Positions 23,856-33,248 of a stretch of 64,000 nt of DNA are shown here, one piece after another. Under the pieces are notes generated by a model that saw only the letters and a list, made by a program, of their open reading frames with translations, searched no databases and was not told the DNA's origin. Position 1 is the stretch's first letter. Each line of letters starts with the position of its first letter. Source of the stretch: Alphaproteobacteria bacterium (GTDB lineage Bacteria; Pseudomonadota; Alphaproteobacteria; Rhizobiales; GCA-2746425); the NCBI GenBank assembly GCA_024743215.1, contig JANSWZ010000004.1, positions 248,001 to 312,000 of the forward strand, given 5' to 3'. The translations under genes and the position numbers were made by a program.

Positions 23856-26006
23856 TTATGGCCGGGTGCTGCCATAGCCCAGTTTTGCACTGAGATCGAC
23901 CAGAAGCTTCTCAGCGGCTTCGGCAATAATTGTACCCGGCGGGAATATCGCGCTGGCACCCGCGGCATAGAGTGATTCAAAGTCCTGCGGTGGAATCACA
24001 CCGCCGACAATCACCATAATGTCTTCTCGCCCCGCTTGCTGCAGCGCTTCGCGCACGGCCGGTACAAGTGACAGATGCCCGGCGGCCAGAGACGAAACAC
24101 CGATCATGTGAACATCGTTTTCGACCGCCTGCCGGGCGGCCTCGTCAGGTGTGGCGAAAAGCGGACCGACATCCACATCGAAACCAAGATCAGCAAATGC
24201 AGATGCGATAACTTTCTGCCCCCGGTCGTGGCCATCCTGTCCCACCTTGGCAATAAGAATGCGAGGGCGGCGACCATCATTGCGTTCAAATTGTTTTGTC
24301 ATCTCCAGCACGGTGCGGACCTGCTCATTCATATTTCCGACTTCCTGCCTGTAGACACCCGATATGGTTTTGACATCTGCCCGGTGACGTCCAAAGGTTT
24401 TTTCCATGGCGTCTGACATTTCACCGACTGTGGCACGCGCGCGCGCCGCCTCAATACAGGCAGCCAATAGATTGCCGGTTCCAGCGGCATCATCGGCAAG
24501 CTTGCCCAATGCAGCCTGTGTTGCCGCCTCATTCCTGTTGCCGCGCAAGCGTGCCAGCTTTTCAAGCTGCTGGTCGCGCACAGACTTATTGTCCACCTTC
24601 AGAACGTCAATCGGTGGGTCGCTCTCGGGCCGGTATTTGTTGACGCCCACCAGAATTTGTCGACCGCCATCAATGCGCGCCTGCGTTCTGGCTGCGGCTT
24701 CCTCAATGCGCATTTTCGGCAGACCCTGCTCGATCGCTTTTGCCATGCCGCCCATGGCATCGATCTCTCGAATATGTCCGAGCGCCTTTTCGGCCAGATC
24801 ATGGGTGAGTTTTTCAACAAAGTATGACCCGCCCCACGGATCAATGGTGCGTGTCGTGCCGCTTTCCATCTGCAGAAACAGCTGCGTGTTACGCGCGATG
24901 CGTGCCGAAAAATCAGTTGGCAAGGCCAGCGCCTCATCCAGCGAATTGGTGTGCAAAGACTGGGTGTGTCCCTGGGTCGCGGCCATGGCTTCGATGCAGG
25001 TCCGTGTCACATTATTGAACACATCCTGTGCAGTCAGGGACCAGCCGGACGTCTGACAATGGGTTCGCAGAGCCAGTGATTTTGGATTTTGCGGTTGAAA
25101 CCGCTCCTCCAGCAATTGCGCCCATAGCAATCGGGCAGCGCGCAACTTGGCCACTTCCATGAAGAAGTTCATGCCAACAGCCCAGAAGAAGGAAAGCCTT
25201 GGTGCAAAAACATCCACATCCATGCCCGACTTGATGCCCGCTTTGATGTATTCCAGCCCGTCGGCCAGCGTGTAGGCCAATTCCAGATCAGCCGTCGCAC
25301 CAGCTTCCTGCATATGATAGCCGGAAATTGAGATGGAGTTGAATTTCGGCATGTGCTGGCTGGTATAGGCAAAGATGTCAGAGATGATGCGCATGGAAGG
25401 CAAGGGCGGATAGATGTAGGTATTGCGCACCATGAACTCTTTCAGAATATCGTTCTGAATGGTTCCGGTCAGGTCTTTCTGAGCGACGCCCTGTTCTTCC
25501 GCGGCAACGACATAGAGCGCCAGAACAGGCAGAACTGCGCCATTCATAGTCATGGAAACTGACATGTGATCCAGCGGAATACCATCGAATAATTGTTCCA
25601 TATCCAGAATGGAATCAATGGCCACGCCAGCCATGCCAACATCACCCGTCACACGCGGATGGTCGCTGTCATAGCCGCGATGAGTTGCAAGGTCGAAGGC
25701 GATTGAGAGGCCCTTTTGCCCGGCTGCCAGATTGCGCCGGTAGAAAGCATTGCTCTCCTGGGCGGTCGAGAACCCGGCATATTGGCGAATGGTCCAGGGG
25801 CGTTGCACATACATGGTGGGGTAGGGGCCGCGCAAATATGGCGGTGAACCCGGCCAACCATCCAGATGATTGAGACCGGTCAGATTTGCTGGCCCGTTGA
25901 ACGCTGAAATCTCGATCCCTTCGGGCGTCGTCCAGGAGCCGTCTTGTGACGTTTCAGATACATCGGGAATGCTGAATGGGATTTGGGTGAAGTCAGGAAA
26001 GTGCAT
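23856..26006 (-). CDS. scpA: Methylmalonyl-CoA mutase, large (catalytic) subunit
   Basis: Interconverts L-methylmalonyl-CoA and succinyl-CoA with adenosylcobalamin, the last step in using propionyl-CoA. The 716-residue protein has the catalytic TIM barrel ([47 protein letters not shown]) and a C-terminal B12-binding domain, with cobalt-ligand motif D591-x-H593-x-x-G596 in [15 protein letters not shown]. Its ATG shares one base with the stop of mutA upstream, so the two subunits are probably co-translated. The subunit is also called MutB or BhbA. No methylmalonyl-CoA epimerase or propionyl-CoA carboxylase gene lies nearby. Confidence 0.97.
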   Translation of the reverse strand: MHFPDFTQIPFSIPDVSETSQDGSWTTPEGIEISAFNGPANLTGLNHLDGWPGSPPYLRGPYPTMYVQRPWTIRQYAGFSTAQESNAFYRRNLAAGQKGLSIAFDLATHRGYDSDHPRVTGDVGMAGVAIDSILDMEQLFDGIPLDHMSVSMTMNGAVLPVLALYVVAAEEQGVAQKDLTGTIQNDILKEFMVRNTYIYPPLPSMRIISDIFAYTSQHMPKFNSISISGYHMQEAGATADLELAYTLADGLEYIKAGIKSGMDVDVFAPRLSFFWAVGMNFFMEVAKLRAARLLWAQLLEERFQPQNPKSLALRTHCQTSGWSLTAQDVFNNVTRTCIEAMAATQGHTQSLHTNSLDEALALPTDFSARIARNTQLFLQMESGTTRTIDPWGGSYFVEKLTHDLAEKALGHIREIDAMGGMAKAIEQGLPKMRIEEAAARTQARIDGGRQILVGVNKYRPESDPPIDVLKVDNKSVRDQQLEKLARLRGNRNEAATQAALGKLADDAAGTGNLLAACIEAARARATVGEMSDAMEKTFGRHRADVKTISGVYRQEVGNMNEQVRTVLEMTKQFERNDGRRPRILIAKVGQDGHDRGQKVIASAFADLGFDVDVGPLFATPDEAARQAVENDVHMIGVSSLAAGHLSLVPAVREALQQAGREDIMVIVGGVIPPQDFESLYAAGASAIFPPGTIIAEAAEKLLVDLSAKLGYGSTRP

Positions 26007-27757
26007 TAGTTCGACCCTTCCAGTGCCAGCAATACCTTGTCCAGCGCCGCGTGGGCATCACAGCCGACATAGATCGTATCATCCAACCCGGCAAGGTCAC
26101 TGCGGCCTGCCAGCAGAATATGTTGTGCACCTGCATCTTTTAGGCCTGCAACCAATGCTTCGGCGTTTGCATCATAATCTGCATCAGCGCCGCACAGGCA
26201 AATGACAGGTGTACGTTCGGTATCCAGTTTGTCGACTTTTGTGCTTGCGCCAACTTCCAGATTTTTTACTGCAAGACCAGCAGCGGCAAACAAGTCAGTC
26301 GCGAAGTCCGATCTCGCCTTCCACGCCTTTCTATTGCCAAGGCATAACAGCAACACCGCTGGTTGGCTGAGAACCGATAGGTTTTGCGCCCGGTCGGCCA
26401 ACCGTTCAAACAGAATGCCATCGCGCAAATCGCCAAACTGCTCATCCTGATCTTCAGGTTCGAGCGGAATGTTGATCAATGTGGTGACATCAGGCGCATC
26501 AAGTTGGGCGAAATGGCTGTTACCAAGTGAGACGGTTTTACGGGTTGCAACATCGCGCAGATAAGCCGCTCGGCTGGCTGTAATCATCTGTTGAACCGCC
26601 CCGTTTTCAACGGCCGCCGAGAAGCCTCCCTGCGCTTCAACGAATTGAAAAATGGCCCATGCGGATTCGGCAAGCGATACGGTCAACGCATCATACACAC
26701 CGGCTCCGGATGCCGGGTCCACGATTTTGCCAAGATGGCTTTCTTCCTGCAAAATCAGGCTGATATTGCGAGCAACCCGCCTTGAAAACGCATCTGGCAA
26801 TCCCAATGCCTGCGTATGTGGCAATACGCTGATACTATCCGCTCCACCCAGACCTGCCGCAAACGTTGCCATGGTTGTGCGCAAAACATTCGTCCATGGG
26901 TCGCGTCGGCCCATCATGCGCCAGCTTGTGGTGGCGTGAAGCGACAAAGGGGTATCATCTGCGCGTAGCGTCTGTAGCAATTTGCGCCAAAGCAGCCGCA
27001 TGGCGCGAAACTTGGCCATGCTTTCAAACTGGTCTGCATCACTGCTCAATGTGACACTCATCAATTTTGACGCGGAGCCTATGTCGGTGCCTCCTGCGCA
27101 CAATCCGCGCATCAATGAAACAGTTTCGGCAAGCGCCAGACCCAGTTCCTGTGCCGCTGTGGCACCCTTATTGTGCCATTTGGACGCATCGGCAATGAGA
27201 TTTGCAGAGCCGCCAACCAGGCCCTTGGCGTCCGGGCCATTCATGCTGATGTTCAGAGCGTTATGATCGAAGCCGCGTCCATTACAAAACTCGGTCCAAA
27301 GATCACATTGGGCCGCGCTCATACCATCAATCCGGAGGCTGGTAGCATCCACAAAAATATTGTCGAAGAGCGCTTTGAAAGAAGACAGGTCCGACAGGTC
27401 TATCCCAAACCCATGAGCCGAGGCGGAACCCGCCAGCACAAGTAACGCGCCATCGGCACCCTGTTCCAGATCATGCAGTAATTGTGCATTCGCTTCACGC
27501 GCAGATGGATGGTCGATGCGTGTCAGCGTTTTCCAGGCTTTATCCGCTCTGGCTGCTATTGTAACTGGCTGTTCCTGAGGGTGGGTGAGAGGATAGATGG
27601 GAGCTACCACCAGCCCGTCATCGGTCACTGCGCTCAGTCTTTCCAGCACATCCTTATGGCCAGTCTGGCCAAGCGTGTTGCTAAGACCATCCAACCATTC
27701 GCGGCCTTGTGGTGCCGCCTCAATCATCTCTCGCAGAGAGAATTCTGCCTTCGCCAT
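26006..27757 (-). CDS. mutA: Methylmalonyl-CoA mutase, small subunit
   Basis: A 583-residue partner of the catalytic subunit in the alpha/beta form of methylmalonyl-CoA mutase. It keeps the barrel architecture ([12 protein letters not shown] region, [68 protein letters not shown]), but the C-terminal domain lacks the D-x-H-x-x-G cobalamin motif, as expected for the non-catalytic subunit. It is the first gene of the mutA-scpA-meaB operon. The 150 bp upstream contain no recognisable cobalamin riboswitch. Confidence 0.94.
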   Translation of the reverse strand: MAKAEFSLREMIEAAPQGREWLDGLSNTLGQTGHKDVLERLSAVTDDGLVVAPIYPLTHPQEQPVTIAARADKAWKTLTRIDHPSAREANAQLLHDLEQGADGALLVLAGSASAHGFGIDLSDLSSFKALFDNIFVDATSLRIDGMSAAQCDLWTEFCNGRGFDHNALNISMNGPDAKGLVGGSANLIADASKWHNKGATAAQELGLALAETVSLMRGLCAGGTDIGSASKLMSVTLSSDADQFESMAKFRAMRLLWRKLLQTLRADDTPLSLHATTSWRMMGRRDPWTNVLRTTMATFAAGLGGADSISVLPHTQALGLPDAFSRRVARNISLILQEESHLGKIVDPASGAGVYDALTVSLAESAWAIFQFVEAQGGFSAAVENGAVQQMITASRAAYLRDVATRKTVSLGNSHFAQLDAPDVTTLINIPLEPEDQDEQFGDLRDGILFERLADRAQNLSVLSQPAVLLLCLGNRKAWKARSDFATDLFAAAGLAVKNLEVGASTKVDKLDTERTPVICLCGADADYDANAEALVAGLKDAGAQHILLAGRSDLAGLDDTIYVGCDAHAALDKVLLALEGSN

Positions 27758-27905
27758 TATATGCTCTGAAACTATCGGATGTTGGAGTTAGCAACGGCAC
27801 AATAGGTGTGCCCAACCGACGGGGCAAGCCCTGCTATGGTAGGATAGGGATGCGGTATCCAGGCGTATCGACTTTACCCAAACAGCAAGTAAGAAGTCCG
27901 CAAAC

Positions 27906-27931
27906 AAAAAAGGCGCCGCAACAGCGACGCC
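27906..27931 (-). terminator. Intrinsic terminator (minus strand) after the DUF4332 gene
   Basis: Read on the minus strand, GGCGTCGC, the loop TGTT and GCGGCGCC form an eight-base-pair stem (one G-T pair) followed by TTTTTT. It lies 22 bp past the DUF4332 stop and ahead of the mutA promoter region, separating the two minus-strand units. Confidence 0.83.
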
Positions 27932-27953
27932 CCTTTCTGGTCTGATCCGAAGA

Positions 27954-28364
27954 TCAGTAAGTCATGGTCGTTGGCAGGGTTTTGGCCTGTGCAACCCATT
28001 TTTCAACAGACTTTTCGCTGGGCACCAGCCTGACAAGTTTCTTCTCGGCGTTCACTTCAGCCATTTTTGCGGCCAGATTGGCAACATTGCGGTTGCGCAA
28101 TTCTTTCACTGTGTCGACGCCAGCGGCTTCCAGCAATTCAGAGTATTCTTCAGCAACACCCTTGATCCGCATCAGGTCACACATGTTGGCCCATTTAAGA
28201 ATTTGAGAGGTCTCAAGGCCAGCTTCTTCCGCCACAGCTTTGCGGCCTTTTGGGTCCTTCGCGCGGTCCAAAAGGGCTTTTGTGGTGCGTATACCAATAC
28301 CCTGTAATTTGGCGGCGTAGGTTGGCCCAATGCCTTCAATGTCGATGATGGAATAAGATGACAT
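27954..28364 (-). CDS. DUF4332 domain protein (helix-hairpin-helix-like)
   Basis: A 136-residue soluble protein made of two helix-hairpin-helix-like halves: IDIEGIGPTYAAKLQGIGI near the N-terminus and MRIKGVAEEYSELLEAAGV in the middle, the pattern of DUF4332. Such domains resemble the DNA-binding pieces of polymerases and ligases, but the function of the stand-alone protein is not established. I chose the ATG at 28364 because AAGGGAGA lies directly upstream; the frame runs 14 codons further back without a better site. It is followed by a clear terminator and preceded at short distance by another small gene on the same strand. Confidence 0.85.
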   Translation of the reverse strand: MSSYSIIDIEGIGPTYAAKLQGIGIRTTKALLDRAKDPKGRKAVAEEAGLETSQILKWANMCDLMRIKGVAEEYSELLEAAGVDTVKELRNRNVANLAAKMAEVNAEKKLVRLVPSEKSVEKWVAQAKTLPTTMTY

Positions 28365-28424
28365 GCTATTCTCCCTTAGTAATGCGCCGAATTGGAATCG
28401 CCCCATCGGCTAAGTAAAATTGGA

Positions 28425-28817
28425 TTAGATTAATTGGCTGAGGCCAGGCACTGACTTGATAATGTCATTCACTGTCTCTTCTCCGGCCTGTTCCTTCGAA
28501 TAGTCCAAAGTCTCCTTGGCGACGCTCTGAACTTCGTCCATTTCAAGTCCGAGACCTTTGAGTTCGCCAAACGCGCCCATCATGCCACCGGCGCCGCCGA
28601 GCAATCCGCCCAGTAAACCGCCACCGCCATTGCCGCTATCGCCTTCATTTTTGGAAGCGACCATCTCCCGTGCGCCGGGGATGGCATCCAGCAATTTGCT
28701 GACTTGAGAATCCGGGCCTTCTTTTGCAAGGAAGCCCATAATAATCGCAACGGCCTGCTGCGCAATTTCTTCACTGATGCCGACCTTAGCGGCAATTCTG
28801 GCAATGAGATCGTTCAT
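28425..28817 (-). CDS. Small glycine-rich helical protein, DUF2267/DUF2780-like
   Basis: A 130-residue protein with an N-terminal helical segment (MNDLIARIAAKVGISEEIAQ, then DSQVSKLLDAIPGAREMV), a central Gly-rich stretch with LLGGLLGGAGGMMGAFGEL, and a C-terminal helix pair ending VPGLSQLI. This layout resembles small DUF2267/DUF2780-type proteins often found near stress genes. No enzyme motif is visible. The ATG at 28817 follows AAAGG. It lies 60 bp upstream of the DUF4332 gene, so the two may form one transcript. Function unknown. Confidence 0.72.
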   Translation of the reverse strand: MNDLIARIAAKVGISEEIAQQAVAIIMGFLAKEGPDSQVSKLLDAIPGAREMVASKNEGDSGNGGGGLLGGLLGGAGGMMGAFGELKGLGLEMDEVQSVAKETLDYSKEQAGEETVNDIIKSVPGLSQLI

Positions 28818-28994
28818 GTGTACCTTTGAATAAAACTCTGATTCTTGATCCCTGAAAGTGGACCTTGAAAATGTGGCACTATTTGGCAACAGAATCAGCG
28901 TGATGACAAGTGTTTTGCGGCTTAGTCTTGCCAGAACAGTTGCTGGGCCTTTCAGGTTGCATCTGCCGAACGGCTGTAAATGGTCAAAAGATTG

Positions 28995-29022
28995 GACATT
29001 GAGACGCCTCGGCGTCTATGTC
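28995..29022 (+). promoter_or_regulatory. Stem-loop upstream of the DUF853 ATPase gene
   Basis: GACAT, two unpaired bases and AGACGC pair with GCGTCT and ATGTC around a CTCG loop, giving an eleven-base-pair stem with one two-base bulge, 54 bp before the ATG at 29077. There is no T run. It could be an operator or a structured leader; nothing in the sequence decides between them. Confidence 0.5.
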
Positions 29023-29076
29023 AGAAACAACATATTTGGGCTTTGCCCATAGAAAAGACAATTCGGAGAGCCGCAT

Positions 29077-30714
29077 ATGTATCAAGAGGGCCAAGTCTAT
29101 CTCGGGACCAGTCGTCACCCGGATGACAGCATCAACAAGCCGGAATATCTGCAGTTAAAGCTGGCCAACCGGCACGGATTGATCACGGGCGCAACCGGGA
29201 CTGGTAAAACGGTTAGTCTGCAGATTTTGACAGAGGGCTTTTCACGGGCGGGTGTTCCAGTGTTTTGCGCCGATGTGAAGGGAGACCTGTCCGGCCTGTC
29301 CATGGCAGGCGAAAGCAAGGATTTTCTGGAAGCCCGTGCGGACACCATCGGATTTGCAGATGATTACGATTATGAGGCTTTCCCCACCATTTTCTGGGAT
29401 CTGTTCGGTGAGCAGGGCCATCCGATTCGCACCACCATTTCAGACATGGGCCCGTTGCTGCTGTCACGATTGATGGAGTTGAACGCCACACAAGAAGGCG
29501 TCCTCAACATTGCTTTCAAGATTGCCGATGAAGAAGGACTGTTGTTGTTGGACATGAAAGACCTGCGCTCGCTGCTGTCCAATCTGGCAGAACGAGCAAA
29601 GGAAATTTCCGGCACATATGGCAATGTCAGCAGAGCATCGGTTGGCGCCATTCAACGCCAATTGCTGGTGCTGGAGCAGCAAGGGGCGGAAAACTTCTTC
29701 GGCGAACCAGCTCTTGCGATCACTGACATTATGCGCACCGCCCCGGATGGCCGCGGCATGGTCAACATTTTGGCTGCTGACAAACTGATGATGTCACCGC
29801 GCCTGTATGCCACCTTCCTTTTGTGGCTCTTGTCCGAACTGTTCGAGCAATTGCCGGAAGTCGGTAATCCTGACAAACCACGTCTGGTGTTTTTCTTCGA
29901 CGAAGCGCATCTGCTGTTTGATGAAGCACCCAAAATCCTGTTGGAAAAAGTGGAGCAGGTGGTCAAGCTCATTCGCTCCAAAGGCGTAGGTGTGTTCTTT
30001 GTGACCCAAAACCCACTCGATGTTCCCGACAGTGTGCTGGCGCAATTAGGCAATCGTGTGCAACACGCCTTGCGCGCCTACACCCCGCGTGAACGCAAGG
30101 CCGTGAAAACAGCCGCTGATACATTCCGCCCTAATCCGGAATTCGACGCGTTTGAGGTCATTACCAATCTGGGTGTTGGTGAAGCACTTGTCTCGACCCT
30201 CATGAAAAAAGGCGTTCCGTCCATCGTGGAACGTACTTTGGTCCGGCCTCCGTCGTCCCGAATGGCACCCATTACGCCGCAGGAGCGCAAGAAAATCATG
30301 CAAGGAAGCCCCGTCTTTGGTCAGTACGATGACAGGGTAGACCGCGAATCCGCTTATGAAGTGCTGAAAAAACGCGCAGCTGATCTTTTGAAAAAGGAAG
30401 AGAAACAGCGCGATCAGGAAGATGAAGAGCGTGAGGAAACCGGCAGGATGCGCCGCTCGCGAACTGGATTTACATTGCCGGACTTTGATGATGACGATGA
30501 TGATGGCCGCAAGACCTCAACGCGCCGTCGCCGCACCTATCGTGATGACCGTCCGACCAAGCGCGCACGCAGCAAAAGCACGAAGCGCCGCCGCTCAAGC
30601 AACCGCCAGACGGTAACAGAGGCTGCCATGAAGTCGGTGGTTCGCTCGGTCAGTACTCAGCTTGGCCGCGCGCTTGTGCGCGGCATTCTGGGTTCCTTAA
30701 AACGCGGTTTCTAG
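29077..30714 (+). CDS. DUF853/HerA-like ATPase (YjgR family)
   Basis: A 545-residue P-loop ATPase of the HerA/FtsK superfamily. Walker A is GATGTGKT (residues 38-45), Walker [13 protein letters not shown], with a sensor-like [20 protein letters not shown] downstream. The C-terminal third is charged: a Glu/Lys/Arg-rich coiled segment, an Asp run (DFDDDDDDG) and an Arg/Lys-rich tail, then a short hydrophobic end. The family is widespread and annotated as DUF853, and its physiological role is not established. GGAG lies upstream of the ATG. The gene starts a rightward cluster with the dipeptidase and LOG genes, spaced by 19 bp and a 4-bp overlap. Confidence 0.92.
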   Translation: MYQEGQVYLGTSRHPDDSINKPEYLQLKLANRHGLITGATGTGKTVSLQILTEGFSRAGVPVFCADVKGDLSGLSMAGESKDFLEARADTIGFADDYDYEAFPTIFWDLFGEQGHPIRTTISDMGPLLLSRLMELNATQEGVLNIAFKIADEEGLLLLDMKDLRSLLSNLAERAKEISGTYGNVSRASVGAIQRQLLVLEQQGAENFFGEPALAITDIMRTAPDGRGMVNILAADKLMMSPRLYATFLLWLLSELFEQLPEVGNPDKPRLVFFFDEAHLLFDEAPKILLEKVEQVVKLIRSKGVGVFFVTQNPLDVPDSVLAQLGNRVQHALRAYTPRERKAVKTAADTFRPNPEFDAFEVITNLGVGEALVSTLMKKGVPSIVERTLVRPPSSRMAPITPQERKKIMQGSPVFGQYDDRVDRESAYEVLKKRAADLLKKEEKQRDQEDEEREETGRMRRSRTGFTLPDFDDDDDDGRKTSTRRRRTYRDDRPTKRARSKSTKRRRSSNRQTVTEAAMKSVVRSVSTQLGRALVRGILGSLKRGF

Positions 30715-30733
30715 AATTCAGGAATGTAACAAT

Positions 30734-32119
30734 ATGGCCAAAATTAACGCGGTCCTGGACCGCATCGATGCTGATTTGGACAAAAGCATAGAGCGTTGGT
30801 TCGATCTGCTGCGCGTCCCCTCCATTTCAACCGATCCGGCTTATGCGCAGGACTGCATTAAAGCAGCTGACTGGCTGGTGACACAGTTGACGGAGATAGG
30901 ATTTGACGCATCCCGCCGTGACACGCCGGGTCATCCCATGGTCATCGCGCATAATCATGATGCTGGTGATCAGGCGCCGCATATCCTGTTCTATGGTCAT
31001 TATGATGTGCAACCGGTCGATCCGGTTGATCTTTGGGATACGCCTCCATTTGAGCCGGAATTTCGCGAAGTCAATGGCACAAAACAGGTCTTTGCCCGTG
31101 GGGCTGCCGACGATAAGGGGCAATTGCTGACCTTCGTGGAAGCCTGCCGCGCTTATCTGGCCGAACACGACACATTGCCATTGCGCGTCACGATGTTATT
31201 TGAAGGGGAAGAGGAATCCGGCAGCCCGAGCCTGGATGCTTTTTTGAAGGCAAATGCTGACGAGTTAAGAGCCGACATGGCGCTGGTTTGCGACACCAAT
31301 ATGTATGACGCGCAAACCCCGGCCATTGATACGATGCTGCGGGGCATGGTCTATGAGGAGGTGATTGTCACCGCTGCCAGTCGCGATTTGCATTCCGGCC
31401 TGTATGGCGGTGCCGCCCAAAACCCCATTCGGGTTCTGTCAAGAATACTGGCTGATCTTCATGGCGATGATGGCCGCATCACATTGCCGAACTTCTATAA
31501 CGGCGTTTCGGAACTGGCCCCTGACATCGCCGAGAGTTGGGAAGCCTTGAATTTCGATGCTGATGCCTTTTTGGGGGCAGTCGGTCTTTCCAAACCTGCG
31601 GGCGAGACTGCCTACTCGGCACTTCAGCAACTCTGGTCGCGGCCCACATGCGATGTGAACGGCATCATGGGCGGCTACACTGGTGCCGGTGCCAAAACCG
31701 TAATCGCATCAAAAGCGTCTGCCAAAGTTTCCTTCCGCCTTGTCGGTGAGCAGGACCCAAAGGCCATTCAGGCAGCCTTCCGCGCCTATGTGCAGGAGAA
31801 TTTGCCGGAGGATTGCACGGTCGAGTTTATCGGCTACGGCAACGACCGTGCATTCAGCCTGCCGCTTGATATGCCTGAAATCGTAAAGGCCCAGCAGGCC
31901 TTGACGGATGAGTGGCAGAAACAGGCTGTCCTGATGGGCATGGGGGGGTCGATACCCATAGTCGGCGAGTTTCAACGCGTCTTGGGTATGGATACTCTGT
32001 TGATCGGGTTTGGTCTGGATGATGACAGCATTCACAGCCCGAATGAAAAATACAATCTGACCAGTTTCCACAAGGGCATTCGCTCCTGGGCGAGAGTCAT
32101 GGAGGCTTTGGCGAAATGA
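30734..32119 (+). CDS. M20-family metallodipeptidase
   Basis: A 461-residue zinc peptidase of the M20 (PepV/carnosinase-like) family that cleaves dipeptides in the cytoplasm. The metal-binding residues stand in HILFYGHYDVQPVDP, RGAADDKGQ and MLFEGEEESGSPSL; the dimerisation (lid) domain follows around GLYGGAAQNPIRVL, and a final metal histidine lies near SIHSPNEKYNL. There is no signal peptide. The stop overlaps the start of the LOG-family gene by 4 bp, indicating coupled translation. Confidence 0.93.
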   Translation: MAKINAVLDRIDADLDKSIERWFDLLRVPSISTDPAYAQDCIKAADWLVTQLTEIGFDASRRDTPGHPMVIAHNHDAGDQAPHILFYGHYDVQPVDPVDLWDTPPFEPEFREVNGTKQVFARGAADDKGQLLTFVEACRAYLAEHDTLPLRVTMLFEGEEESGSPSLDAFLKANADELRADMALVCDTNMYDAQTPAIDTMLRGMVYEEVIVTAASRDLHSGLYGGAAQNPIRVLSRILADLHGDDGRITLPNFYNGVSELAPDIAESWEALNFDADAFLGAVGLSKPAGETAYSALQQLWSRPTCDVNGIMGGYTGAGAKTVIASKASAKVSFRLVGEQDPKAIQAAFRAYVQENLPEDCTVEFIGYGNDRAFSLPLDMPEIVKAQQALTDEWQKQAVLMGMGGSIPIVGEFQRVLGMDTLLIGFGLDDDSIHSPNEKYNLTSFHKGIRSWARVMEALAK

Positions 32120-32712
32120 GTTCTGACAAATTGAAAAGCATTTGCGTGTTTTGTGGGTCAAACCCCGGCAATGATCCAGCCTATCTGGAAGCGGCAATTG
32201 CCCTTGGCAAGATCATCGCAGCGCATGGGTACAAGCTGGTTTACGGCGGCGCTGAAGTTGGCTTGATGGGTGCCGTTGCTGATGCTGCGCTGAAGGCTGG
32301 CGGCCATGTGATTGGCGTCATGCCGCGTGCGTTGGTGGAGAAGGAAATCGCGCATAAAGGTCTGTCAGAACTGCACGAAGTCTCCTCGATGCATGAGCGC
32401 AAGGCTTTGATGGCGGATTTGTCGGACGGTTTCATCGCCTTGCCCGGCGGTGTTGGTACGCTGGAAGAAATCTTTGAAATCTGGACCTGGGCGCAATTGG
32501 GCCATCACGATAAGCCTTTGGCTTTCATGAATGTCGCCGGCTTTTACGATCCGCTCTGTGCGTTTCTGGATCATCAATCAGAAGAAGGTTTTGTCCGCAA
32601 GGGACACCGGGACATGGCAATTTTCAGCGATGATGCCGATGAAATCCTAAAAGCCTTTGCAAGTTACGATGCGCCAGAACTACAGAAATGGGTCGAGCGC
32701 TCGGAAATTTAA
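32116..32712 (+). CDS. LOG family / TIGR00730 Rossmann-fold protein
   Basis: A 198-residue protein with the LOG motif PGGVGTLEEIFEIWTWAQLG and the N-terminal ICVFCGSNPGNDPAY nucleotide-binding segment; the conserved Arg/Lys pair lies at SMHERKALMADLSD. LOG enzymes hydrolyse nucleoside 5'-monophosphates, releasing the base; plant and some bacterial members activate cytokinins. In bacteria of this type the natural substrate is usually unknown. It is the last gene after the DUF853 ATPase and dipeptidase genes and converges on the gamma-glutamylcyclotransferase gene with only 5 bp between the stops. Confidence 0.92.
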   Translation: MSSDKLKSICVFCGSNPGNDPAYLEAAIALGKIIAAHGYKLVYGGAEVGLMGAVADAALKAGGHVIGVMPRALVEKEIAHKGLSELHEVSSMHERKALMADLSDGFIALPGGVGTLEEIFEIWTWAQLGHHDKPLAFMNVAGFYDPLCAFLDHQSEEGFVRKGHRDMAIFSDDADEILKAFASYDAPELQKWVERSEI

Positions 32713-32717
32713 GAACG

Positions 32718-33248
32718 TCACTGGGATTCCTTGAATCTGTCTGGAAGCAAAGAGCGGTTGAAAGTGTCACGATCTGTGTCCGGGTCTGGCTCGCATGGCG
32801 TTGCTCTCAACGCATCAATATGTTCCGTTGGAAGACCGCATTCATGCGCGCCGGCAATGACGAATGCTTTGTACCAGCTATAGGGAATGGCAGAAGCATC
32901 AGTTCTCAGGGCAGTGTATAGGCTTGCCTGCATAACATCTGCCTGACCGTTTGAGGCCACGTATTGGATATCCGTGTGCTTTTCATCATAGCCGGTGCCA
33001 AGGCCTTCTGCGGCATCCAGCAGATGTTTTTCCTTTGCCGCTATTTCAAAAACACCGCCCCACAATTGATCCGCAGGTTTACCGGTGTGGAATGCATCGC
33101 ATTTACCCGATCTGTCTTTGCTCAGTTTGTGCCAGCGCAAAACATGGCAGGGCAGAATCCCTTTGGTTACAAATCTGGCAGACGGCACCCGTGCTTTCAG
33201 GCGCGCCAGCAACAGGTTGGAGCCATAGGAAAAGATGTAATGCGTCAA
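32718..33248 (-). CDS. Gamma-glutamylcyclotransferase-like protein
   Basis: A 176-residue GGCT-fold protein. The substrate-binding signature FSYGSNLL is at the N-terminus and the likely catalytic acid is the glutamate in DAAEGLGTGYDEK. Relatives convert gamma-glutamyl peptides to 5-oxoproline. Because the YGSNL motif must lie within the first dozen residues, the only sensible start is TTG at 33248, with GAGAGG a few bases upstream; this TTG overlaps the TGA of the aminotransferase gene (TTGA). The pair is therefore translationally coupled, suggesting a joint role in amino-acid or gamma-glutamyl metabolism, though the substrate is unknown. Confidence 0.87.
   Translation of the reverse strand: MTHYIFSYGSNLLLARLKARVPSARFVTKGILPCHVLRWHKLSKDRSGKCDAFHTGKPADQLWGGVFEIAAKEKHLLDAAEGLGTGYDEKHTDIQYVASNGQADVMQASLYTALRTDASAIPYSWYKAFVIAGAHECGLPTEHIDALRATPCEPDPDTDRDTFNRSLLPDRFKESQ

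Noticed and set aside
23840-23980. N-terminal extension of MeaB by 47 codons
   Set aside because: It overlaps the end of scpA and the residues do not match MeaB; the ATG at 23839 gives the usual N-terminus.
27758-27953. Cobalamin riboswitch upstream of mutA
   Set aside because: The gap is under 200 bp, contains the terminator of the preceding gene and shows no B12-box-like sequence that I could identify.
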